Origin: Aphelocoma coerulescens
Taxonomy: Eukaryota; Chordata; Aves; Passeriformes; Corvidae
Reading direction: 5' to 3'
Length of the DNA: 64,000 nt
NCBI RefSeq assembly: GCF_041296385.1
Contig: NW_027184085.1
Location: forward strand, 10,101,301-10,165,300
In this document: one piece after another, positions 43,301-55,300 of the stretch
Layout: every line of letters begins with the position of its first letter
Position numbering within the stretch: the stretch's first letter is position 1
The notes under the pieces: model-generated
What the model saw: the letters and a program-made list of their open reading frames with translations, nothing else
Databases searched by the model: none
What the model was told of the DNA's origin: nothing
Translations under genes and position numbers: made by a program

Positions 43301-46300
43301 TGCAATAAATTTTCCATACTTGGAAATTTTTTAGACCTAGAGGGAAGAAAAAACAATTTAGATCAATTTAAACCTGTCTGTGAGGAAGGCTTAATTTATG
43401 TCAGGCTTATTTATCTGTTGTATTTTACTTTCCCACTTCTCAGTGGAAGCAAATAGACATATTTAGAGAGTTCTGAGAGGTGCTGCCTCTCAGAAACAAG
43501 GTGCTTCTGTTCCCTGTGGTTGCTATCTCAGTGGCAGTCCAGCAATTTTCACTCCCAGCTCTGTACAGCCCAGCAAATTACTATTAAGAAAATCTTATCT
43601 AACTCTGCTTTTGGTTCATGTGCCATGTGTACAGACCTCAAGCACTTTCAGATAGTGCCTAGCTTGTTAAGTACCCTTTCTCCCTCTTTTATACTCACTT
43701 CTTTGTGAGCTCCAGGGCCATAATCCCCTTTAGATTCCTACTGCAAAGTGGACAAGAGGTCTGTCAGATTTGGTCCATGTGCATTGCATGGACATTAGCT
43801 GCATGCCCCTTCTCTGTTCCTACTCCATCCCTTCAGCCTGCAGTGTAGACCCTGAGTGCTGTGCTACCAAAACACCACTGGCAGCAATGGAAAAGCTTTC
43901 TTTATATTCCTGGAAAAACACACACTCACCACACCCTGGTGAGGGGATATGTCCCACACAAAGAAACTCAGATCTGGGCTGTGTGGGAGCAGCCAGTCCA
44001 CATACAGTAGACACAATGATTTTCACCAAGATAATGTCTTTCTTCTCAGTGGGGACCACAAGGATAGTGCAGACAAATATAGATGTCATTTATTTATTTC
44101 TATGAGCTTGAACAATGGTAGCAGTGCTGATACTGTCCCCCACACAGGACCTGCTCAGTGCTCTATCCCTGTCTGCAGAGGGGTGGGCAGTGGGCAGAGG
44201 GCAGTGCTGGGCTGTGCACACATCTGGTGTTGCCTGAGCAAAGCAGTGAACAGAAACTTGTCAGCATCCTTAATGGCATCATCATGCCAGTTGATTTGTA
44301 TGCAGTTGCACCATTAATATACAGAGTGATAAATAACATTTTGCTGGTGCTGTGCAGCAAGGATGTTGAGGCAAAAGCCATCTGTGACTGCACTGACCAG
44401 CAGTACCCAGGCTAAACCATGAAAAGGTGTCTTGTTGAGCAGGCCTGCTGCCACTGACAGAGGAAAGAGGGGACGCTGGTGACTCACAGCTCTGTGTTTC
44501 AAAAAGAAAGAATATGTGGCGTAAGGACTGTCTGCCTTACACAGGGCAGTGGGCCTGGTGTAATGGCTCTGAGCAGGAATGAGCCCTGTAGATTCCTTCC
44601 ATATATGTCTGCTAAAAAGAGACAACAAAGAGCAGAGCCAAACCACATGATCTGAAAGAAATATAAAAAAGCTCCCACTGCTCTCTCCTCCTCATGCAGA
44701 GCTGGAGGGGTGACTAGACATCCAATTATCTCAGTGCTTCCCGAACAGAAACAACACAGCTGACTGATTTAAAAGGTCAGCATTCAGAGTAAAGCAGCCT
44801 TCTCCCTAGTTTCGTGTTTTGCTTTGTCATGCCCACCTGAGCTTTTTACATGTTTTTTTTAATTAAGCACTTAACAAATTGATATCTTTCCTATTTATCT
44901 CCCAAAGCTTAACTAGTAATCCAAGAGGGTTGAGCAGAGTACTCTCTCACATGGAGATACACACGGTCGTCTCAGGCCCTGCAGCAGCTTCTTGCTTTTG
45001 GTGTTTTGACACTTCTGCCCTCTGTCAGGTTACATCAGCCAGAGCAGCTGTGGTGCATACCCAGCTGTGGTGCATATCCAGATGTGGTGCACCCAAAGTG
45101 CAAGCTCGTAGGTGTAGGGTGCACGGCCTGATGTGCTGTGTGGATGCTTCCTGCAACTGGGTGGATGGATTCACCCAAAGGAATGGAAGAGCCTGGCTCA
45201 GCTGTCATGGCCACCTCGCTGCATCCTCTTTGTCAGGCCAGGAGTTGCTGTGAGCCTGCCCTGAGCACTCCCTTTCCTCCTTTCCAGGCTTACGCGCTGG
45301 AAGGGAACATGGAGCTGGAGCTGGTGAGAACTGCCTGCATGTGCAAAGTGGTGATCTGCTGCCGGGTGACTCCCCTGCAGAAGGCCCAGGTGGTGGAGCT
45401 GGTGAAGAAGTACAAGAAGGCTGTGACCCTGGCAATCGGAGACGGCGCCAACGATGTCAGCATGATCAAAAGTGAGTGATGGCTGAGAGCCAGCATGCTG
45501 TAGCAGACTGGCTCAAAGATGTATTTGCTCTCTGAGGTGGGCCAGAAGGAACATGTATCTGAATGCCTCCTGCACCACCCACTTTGTGGAAACAAGTGTC
45601 TGTGTCCCACATTTTGGCAGGTCTCTACAGTGCACTCTCACCACAAATTAGTTGTGTCTCCTGCCTTCTGGGTCACACTGGGCTCCTTTGGGGGCTAAGG
45701 TTGTACTAAGTGCCTATTTTTCTGTTTCTACCTTAGAACAGACAAAATGGTTGGTCTCTGATCGTACGGGCCTTTTCCAACCTCAGTGACTATAATTCCA
45801 TGAAAAGCCCACAGGGGCTGTGATGTGTCAGTCAGTGTGTCTGCACAGCCGCCATCACAAGGGCAATGTGTATAACGAACAAGTTTATATCATAGAGGGC
45901 CTGACTCAAAGCAGAAGTAAAATCTTTGTGCCTGTAGATATTCCATATAGTATTATGTGAGGTGGATTTTTTGCATTTCTTTGTGTTAGGTCTGTTTGTT
46001 AATTATCTCCCTTGAGTTACAGCTGATGGGTTTCCAGGCCCCTCCATCCTTGAGCATCATTTGATGCTGCATTACCTCAGTGAATTTATGAAAAAAAATC
46101 CTAACTAGGTATAATTAAATTAAGATTATTCAGAAAGACCTATTGCTAATCTTCCTTGTGTTAATTTGCAAGAATTGATTAACTGGAGCCTTTTAATTAA
46201 GAAAGAAAAGGCTAAGTAGAGAGCTTCAAGGGAGATAAGTCAGGCAGTCAGCAAAGAAAGGAGAAGAAAGTTAAAGTGTACATAATAATTAGAAACTAAC

Positions 46301-49300
46301 CCGCTCCCCCCACAAGAGGATTGGGACTCTGGGATTTTATCTCTTCAGTTCAGTGGAAACCACTGAATCTAACCAACCTTCAGCCATGAAGATTGTATTC
46401 ATTAGTTAAAGCTGTATAATTAGCTGTCACATTAAACTTATGTCCATGTTTAATAAATGCAAGTTAATATTAAAAAAAATGTGACTCTTCTATCTAATTA
46501 TTTGATTGAACTAATAAAGCCCAGGAAACATAAAAAGGCTGCGGTCTGCCTTTTAGCACAGTGTCTGAAAAATTTTAAAATGGTTTGAAGATTTTGTCTG
46601 TCTAGGATGATGTTTTAAGACTGCTGGAAGGACATGCATGCATGTAAATAAAAGTCGCATGTCAATATAAATTAAAGTTATTTTTTCATAACAGCAGCTG
46701 TTATGAACAACAGCATTTGTGCTGCTGGAAGGGGTTCAGAAAAAACCTATAAACTGTCACTGAACCTATAATTTCATTCAGATAATAAAAGCCCAGTTAT
46801 GAGAAATGTGTCACAGAGCCAAAATCATTATGCTGCTGAAAGAATTAGTGCACCAATTTTTTTTTTTTTTAATAGCTTTTCATTTTGACTGTTCATGAAG
46901 GCTGTGAGGAAATTAACACAGTGTTCCATGCAGGGTAACTAGTTTCAAAAATGGGGCAGTGATAACTCTCGATGTAATGATGGGATCAATGACCTTCTCA
47001 TTGCAGCTGCCCACATCGGGGTCGGCATCAGTGGCCAGGAGGGGATGCAGGCGGTCCTGTCCAGTGACTTCTCCTTTGCACAGTTCCGCTACCTGCAGCG
47101 CCTGCTCTTGGTCCATGGGCGGTGGTCCTACATCCGCATGTGCAAGTTCCTCAAGTACTTCTTCTATAAGAACTTTGCCTTCACCTTGGTGCACTTCTGG
47201 TATGGCTTCTTCTCTGGCTTCTCAGCACAGGTAGGTCCAGCTTCAGTTTCCTCAGGGGCATGGAGGTGGTCAGCCTCTTCTGTGAAGACAGGCTGAGGGA
47301 GGTGGGGTGGTTCAGCTGGGAGGTGACAAAGCTTCAGGGAGATCTTAGACCACCTTTCAGTACCCTAAAAGTGCTAAAAGAGAGCTGTAGAACCCTTCTT
47401 AGCAGGGCCTGTTGCAATATGACAAAGGATAATCATTTTGAACTAAGCTTAGATTGATACAAGCAAGAAGGTTTTTACAATGAAGTTGGTAAAACACTGA
47501 CAGAGGTTGCTCAGAGAGGTGTTTGATGTCCTCTTCCTGGAAACATTCCAGGTCAGGTTGGATGGGGCTCTGAGCACTGACCTCGTTGAAGATATGCCTG
47601 ATGATTGCAGGGAGGTTGGAATAGATGGATTTTACAGCACCCTTCCAACCAAAACTATTCTATGAGTCTATATCTAGCATTTTCAAGCAAAGTATCTGGA
47701 AACATTTTACAAGGAAATAAACGAAGCCATTCCTCCCACCTGACTGAACAGACTCAGGTCTGTCTTCTTCAGCCATATGGGTATAAAGCGGATATTGCTG
47801 CCTTCATCGTGCTGCTGCTGGAGGATGGATGCCGGGAGACAGAATATATATATCATGGAATTGTATAATCACTAAGGTTGGAAAAGACCTCTAAGACCAT
47901 CGAGTCCAACCATGAACCCAACACTGCCACATTCACCACTAAACCGTGTCCCCCAGTGCCACATCCACATGTTTTTTAAACGCTGACCAGCCTTTCAATG
48001 AGGAATATTTTCCTACTATCCAGTCTAAACCTTCACTGGCATTTAGGTGCATTATGAAGCACATATGTCAGTAACAGGATTTTCAGAAGTATTCAAAGTG
48101 ATTATAATCATCAGCTGATGACACAGATTAGAGTTCGGTGCAGATCTTGTAAGATCTATGCTTGTGCTGTTAGCATATTTGGAGCAAGCAGTTTAACCCT
48201 GAGATTCCTGTGGGCACCAGGAGCTTGCAAGAGGAGCGCATCTAGAGTGAAAAAAGTAGTGTTAGTTCAAGGCAAGCCAGCCTCCAACTTAACCCAGCTG
48301 TGGGGAGTGCAGGTATCCAGGGGGTGGGGGTGCAGGGTGATGCAGAGGGATTCTGCTCTGGCTGCAGCCAGCTATGGGTGCTGAGCAAACTGGGCTGGCA
48401 TCATGTGATCCTTCCCGTTTAGGGATGCTGAGCTTGAGTCATCTTATTCCTTTTTCTCAGTAACATCTCAAACCAAGGTGTTGCAGGAATTAATTGCATA
48501 TACTTTCAAAGAAATGGAGAATACAGCTTTTTGCTAACTTCACGCTTCGTTTTTTTTTCCAGACTGTCTATGATGAGTGGTTCATTACACTGTACAATTT
48601 GGTATATACCTCCCTCCCAGTGCTAGGAATGAGTCTCTTTGATCAGGTACTGTTTCTGTCATCATTTGGGGGATTTTTTTCATAGGGGTTTTGTCTCCAG
48701 ATGCTTTGAGCTGGTTCCATGAAGCAAAAGCAGCTGACCTTTTGGCTAGATACTGTGGTAACCCCTGAAATAATATCCTGACAGGGAGAACTTAGAGCAC
48801 AAAAAAAAGGATGCACCAGAGAGAAGGTATATTCCCTCCTAGTAATATGTTTTGCGTTTAGGTAGTCCTGTGAGCAATAGGGAGTTGAGAGATATATAAT
48901 TACCCTGATTTGGCCTGTAGGTCTGTGTGTGATGAGACTTTTGGGTTAGGCTGCTTGCCTACAGCAGCAGCTGCTGTTGCAACACTCCCCTGGAGCAGTC
49001 ATACCCTACTACCTGCATTCCTGAAGCCTGGCAAGTGACTTTCTAATGACCAGACAAAACAATCAATTAGCTGGATCTTTGAAACCCTATTTTGCAAGTT
49101 CAGCCTTTCTAGTGAGTTCTTTCTGCAGTAATTTCTCACCCAAATTTCAACCTAATTGTTACTGTTTGACAAGACAAAGGAGTAGTAAGGCGGTTCCTAT
49201 ATGCATTTTACAAGTTAAATAAATAGGAGCTGGCTACTTTCCAGTGGTTCAGTGCTCCGCTCTGGACACTTAAGGGATCCAAGTCAGCCTTTCTTGTGTG

Positions 49301-52300
49301 GGGAGGTATTTTCTAATCCTTAGCTTCCAGCCAAGTCTCTGGAGAACAGACCATGCAGTCTGCTTTAGATGAAGTATATATATATATATATTTTTTTTTT
49401 TTAAATCAGCTGTCAATTTTTTGAGCACAAGAAAGGTAAAATACATTACGGAAAATATACCCAGGTGACCTTGGTATGTGGCATGCCAGTAAGCACAAAT
49501 GAGTGAATTGCGTGCTATGCTTTTCCTCATGGAAGTGCATGTCACCCCCAACTGGCTCTGCATGCTTGGTTGGGTAGCTGCCAGCAAATCTGACTGTCTC
49601 CTCTTTGCATTCAGGATGTGGATGATCACTGGAGCATGGTGTTCCCTCAGCTATATGTGCCTGGCCAGCAAAACCTCTATTTTAACAAGGTGGTGTTTGT
49701 CAAGTGCATGTTGCAAGGGATCTACAGTTCCCTCATCCTCTTCTTCATCCCCTATGGGGCCATGTACAATACAGTGAGGAGTGATGGGAAGGCTATTGCT
49801 GACTACCAGTCCTTTGCTCTGATGGCCCAGACCTGCTTACTGATCGTGGTGTCTGTACAGGTAAGGCATCCTGGCTAACATTTTTAGGAATTAGTTGTTA
49901 TTTCATGATGGCAGCATCTGGAGGGCCAGTTAGGGTACTGACAGCATTGTATTTCCTACTGCATCTTGCATTCTTGCAAAAAACAGTGTCTTGACACCAG
50001 GTTAGTCTCCTCAGTTCAACAGAACAGGAGATTTGTATGTTATGAAAGATCTGGGTGACAGGAAAGAAGAGTCTTGGCCTTGGGAAGTTTGCAGTCACAA
50101 CAGACAAATCAGTTAAGGCGGGGAATAGAGAAGGACTTGTTCTAGTTTTATGGGAAGGGTTTGAAGCACAGGGCTGTCTGTCTGCCATCAGGCAGTTATT
50201 TATAGGCTCTCCATTATGGAGATGTCTCTGCAGCCTGGCCCGATGCATGATGTATGCATGACACAGCCTGAACTTGCTGGAAGGAATAGCTAAGACTTGG
50301 ATGGTAGAAAAGTCAGATGGTACTATCAAGATGAGAGAGATTTCTTAAAAGAAAACCAATCAATCATACCTCCCTAGATAATAATTTCTGCTGTCTGAAG
50401 TCTTGCAGACTTGTTCTCCTAACTTTCAATTGCTACATCACAGCTTAGGGCTGGGGAAATAAGCATGGCTCATTTGAACTTACTACATTCAGCTCTGGGG
50501 CCCCCAGCATAAGAGGTATGAGGGCCTGTTGGAGCAAGTACAGAGAAGGGCCATGAAGTTGATCAGAGGGCTGGAGCACCTCTGCTAAAGAGGGTGAGAG
50601 CATTGGGGTTGTTGAGCCTGGAGAAGAGGAGGCTCCAAGGAGATCTCCAAGGAGACCTCATTGCAGCTTTCCAGTACTTAAACAAGGGCTACAAGAAAGC
50701 TGTGGAGGAGCTTTTGACAAGGGCATGTAGTGATAGAACAAGAGTTAGTGGCTTTGAAATGAGAGTGGGTTTAGATTAGATACTATGAACAAATTCTTTA
50801 TTGTGAGGGTGTTGAGGCACTGGCACAGGTTGCCCAAAGAAGTTGGGGATGTCCCATTCCTGGAAGTGTTCAAGGTCAGGTTGGAGGGGGCTCTGAGCAA
50901 CCTGGTCTAATGGAAGGTGTCCCTGCTTATGGCAGAAGAATTGGAACAGGATGATCTTTAAAGTCCCGTAATATCCTGTCTCCAGGACTGGCCCCTAGTG
51001 ACTGCTTGAGAAGAGGGCAACAACAGGATAAATGTAGTGATCTTGCCCTTGAATAGTTTTCCAGAATCTTATGATTTGTGACTTGTTATTTCTTGAGACT
51101 TTGAATGAATAGCATTCTCAGGGGGAGGTGTACAAAGCAGAGGACAAGCTGTGTTCAGCACAGATCTGCTAAATAAGGAAGGCACTGACAATAGCTGTAT
51201 TGCTCTGTTTTTTCAGATTGGCTTGGACACCTCTTACTGGACAGTTGTCAACCAGTTCTTCATCTGGGGCAGCCTTTCTGTTTATTTTGCTATCACCTTC
51301 ACCATGTACAGTGATGGCATGTACCTGATCTTCACAGCCTCCTTTCCCTTCATTGGTAAGCCTTGGGACAAATCTGGATTGCACTCAGAATGGACACACT
51401 GCAGGGCTTAAAGTTTCCAATAATTTTTAAGTATATTTCAGAATGTATTGGTTGCCTTTTCTGCAAGAAAAGCCAGGACATTTTTGAGGGTTGCTGGGAT
51501 TTATTTTGAATCCCATCCATCCAGGTGAATGTGTGCCACATTCACTTCCTTGGGTAAGAGTGGACATTTCCATGCAGTCATGGGAATGGTCCTTTAAATA
51601 ATCCTACTGAGCAGGATGGAATGCTTTCTGCTGCTCCTCCAAATTTGGGTTCCAGTTGTCCAATTTTTACAGATATCTAGGAGCATCTTATTTGTAGATA
51701 TGTGATCTTTGTAACTAAGTTAACATTTTGGCATAGGAAGGCATAGAAGTACAACATCCAGTCAGACATGAGAAAAATGCCATGTGATTGTGGTAAGCCT
51801 TCTGACAGGTTAAATGGCAAATTCCCAACAACAAAACATACCAGTGGTGACCAGGTTTTTGTAGTTATTTTACATGACAGGTTTCTGAACACATGCAAAA
51901 AAATGAAGGATAAAAAAATGAGTCAATTTCCTGAGACTTTGACCAGGGAGGAACATGTAACTTTAGCAGAGTAATTCAGACATTTTTAATAGATCTGTGC
52001 ATCCATAGCCAATATAGATACAACATTCTTATGAATCTCTACTTCTGAAATCCCAACACTTCTAATTTCAAGTCTCAGATTTTTGTATTAATAAGTGCCT
52101 TCATTTTTGACTGACTTTTTCAGTAAAAGCTTGTTTTGCCTATCTTCACTGCAACAGCAAGGGGCTTAGCAAACTTAGAAATATCTGAGATGCAGGTCAG
52201 TTGTTGAAACATATTTTTCAAACAGATGATCACATCCACTTTGAGATGGCTTTTAGAATCAAAAATGCTGAGTGAGAGAAGACAGAATGTCTGTTCAGTT

Positions 52301-55300
52301 TCCCAGGGCAGGTGGAGAGTTGGACTGGATGATCTTGAAGGTCTGTTCCCATCTTGAGGATTCTATGATGATTCTAACTCACTTGCCAGGGATATCTCAT
52401 CGCTGCTCTGCTATTACTACGTTGCTCAAAGTAGCCATAATGCTGAGGGCTACTTAGTAAGGTCCAAGTCTGAAACCATTTTTAAGGGAAGTGTTTCTAG
52501 TCTGGACTGAGACAACTTATTAACTTAAATTTCAGTGGAGTTGTATTACAGCAGCATTTGGCCAACTGGAAAGAAAACATACAGCAAATATAGTGCCAAC
52601 ACCAGCATCATTAAGCCCTGTAATGAGGGTTTTGCAGACTGTTTGTTCTATCTTACATTCCCTCCGTTTTGGAAAAGCCAGAAGTGAGCACTTTGGTTTC
52701 AGAGGTGTCAGTGACATGCCACTACATGGCAGTAGTGCTGCCAATACCCCCATTAAGCTATGCTGTCTGTGCAGATCTCCAGAGCAACACACGCCCCTCT
52801 CGTAGAGGGCTGTGATTCCCGTCACCTGCTGGGCAGAGCCAGTATTCCAAATCTTTTAGGAAATGCTGCTGGGAAGCAAGAAAGGAGTATTCCTCCCTTT
52901 GCACTAGAGTTCTGGCAAAAGGTGGGAGTCCTGGGCTGCTCCTGAAGTTCTCCTGAATGTTTATATGAATCCTTTGCAGTGATTTGACTTTTCACAGAGA
53001 GAAAAGATTCACTCTGACACCCTTGTCCACCTGGGCTGTTGCTGCAGTCGTGTCTGGACATTGCATTTTTCTCTGCTCATCTCACACAGTGACACTGGCT
53101 TTTCTGTCCTCTCCACAGCCTGTTGATTTCACTGTTGGAGGTGATGTCTGCCTTGTATTTTGGTCTGTTTGCCTGGTTGCTCTGAAATCACAGAGCAAAA
53201 GGGAATAGTGGTGGGAGGTGCTGCTTTTACTGTTTTAATCATGGGGTTTTTTCCAGGTACGGCTCGGAACACCCTCAGCCAACCAAACGTGTGGCTGGCT
53301 ATCTTCCTTAGCATCACCCTCTGCGTGCTGCCGGTGGTTGGCTTTCGATTCCTGAAGGCTCAGTTAAAGCCAACTCCCAGTGACAAAGTAAGGAGATACC
53401 TTATTGAACCAGAAATCCTGCTTACCATGGCCTAGGCTCATCATGGAGCCACAGTCCATGTGCTTGGCATCACTTGGAGTGTGTCCCTGTCGGGTGCAAG
53501 TGCTGCCATTCGTCTGTCTCCTACTCCCCAGAGAAGGATTGAATTTGGGGTTTGGCACGGTTCAAACCATCTGCAGCTGGGACCAAGGCTGAGATTATTT
53601 ACATGTGGATTAGACTGCTCTGAGGCAGGAAAGCTGCACTATTTTTAGGGTTTAAGCGCTGTGGCTCAGTGGCAAAGGAGTGGTGTGTTCCTCACGCCCT
53701 GACGCTGTGCAGTTTTAGCCTGGCAGACTTCAAGCCGCCTTCACCCTCCGCCCAGGAATATGTGTTTGCTGGGGATTTTTTATTTCAGAATTTACTTTTT
53801 GTATCCAATGGTTATATGCCCTTATATGCCCCCTCTGAAAGCAGCTTCCCTCCCGTCCCCAGGAATATGAAGATGAGGGCACCAGGGCAAGGAGAGGCAG
53901 GGAGTGATGGAGTGGGCAGGGAGCACACAGGTCACTACAGCCAAGGGACCCCTCAAGAACATCAGTGCACACAGAGCTCCCCGGGCTCTCTTTCAAACAG
54001 GAGCATTTGCTGAATGCTACTGCCACCTCGTGCTTCCTTCTTCTCCCTGCGCCGAGCTGCCTAGAATCGGTGTCAGAGACAGCCCCAAGGGAAAGCACTG
54101 CAGTTGATGCTCTCCCTGGTCATCCTCGGGATGTCTGTGGAGCTCCACAGATTCTCCAGGACTGCAGGAGAACATGTTAAGGGAATTCTCAGCCCTTGCA
54201 CAGAGGCTAGGTGGGTGCTAGAGAAGACAGCTGGGTAGGGAGGTCCTTGGGATGCAGTTTGAGGCAGTTCAGGGGTGTAAAAGTGGGCTGAGTTTACCCC
54301 AGCTGAGTAGAAGTCAAACACAGCTGTCACCCAGAATCCCAGCCTCACTGCTGAGGCTGAGCATCCCTCCCTCTCTAGCGCAAAGTCACTTTTCTGCCTC
54401 CTCTTGGAACTGAATGGTCACAGGAGAGGAGTGGGTTTCCTGCTCTATGGAGTTCCCCAGCTGGCAATAAACAGGCCTGATGTTCAGAGAGGCCAAGGAC
54501 CTGCCACTGCCATTGTGCCAAGCAAGAAGCACAGCAGTCTGGCAGCTGGGGAGTTTTCTGTTGAGCTACAGGCTCTCAATACCAGCCTCCTGCACTAGAC
54601 AGCCCCGTTCTGAAAAGGTTCTTGTTAGCAGATGAACTCAGTGGCTACCTGGGAGCAGAAAGCCCACTACCTGCAAATAAAGTGCAAGATTTATTTCCCA
54701 CCTGCCAAGGAATACAGGAATCTCTCTATTATCCCTGTAAGCGTTCAAGGCCAGGTTGCATGGGGTATTGATCAACCTGATATATTGGCAGCGAGGTTGG
54801 AATGAGATGATCCTCAAAGTCCCTTCCAACCCAAGCCGCTTTATGGTTCTATAATTCCATGACGATAATCATTATCATCAAGCTTTTACATATCAGAAAC
54901 CCCCTTTAGTAATCTTTTCTATATTAAATATGCCAATTCTTAAACGTTTCTTTATTTGTTTTCTGGAATTTTGACTGTTGTCGAGATGACTTTCACATTT
55001 TGGGTGATTTGACTGAAAGTCCTTCAGTAATACCCCAACCATGGCATTGAAGAGCTCTGGGGAATACATGGAAATCATCCCCTCCCGTGACTTACAGATG
55101 ATGCTCCCATTAACACCTTTTAGAGTAGAATAGAATATGCCCTTTCCTCATTTTTGTCTTTGGATCCCTGCTTTTGTTTGCCTTTCTCTGCTCCTCTTCC
55201 ACTGTGCTTGTGAATAATGATGCACATTCCACTTTTTCTGCCTTATTTTCTGATTTCCAGGTGCTGCTGAAGATCAAAGAAGCCAAAAAGCGGCCCCCTC

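Noticed and set aside
49899..50329. Minus-strand open frame of 143 codons in intron 23
   Set aside because: No recognisable domain, no repeat-derived reason to expect coding, and no splice sites on that strand that I could support.
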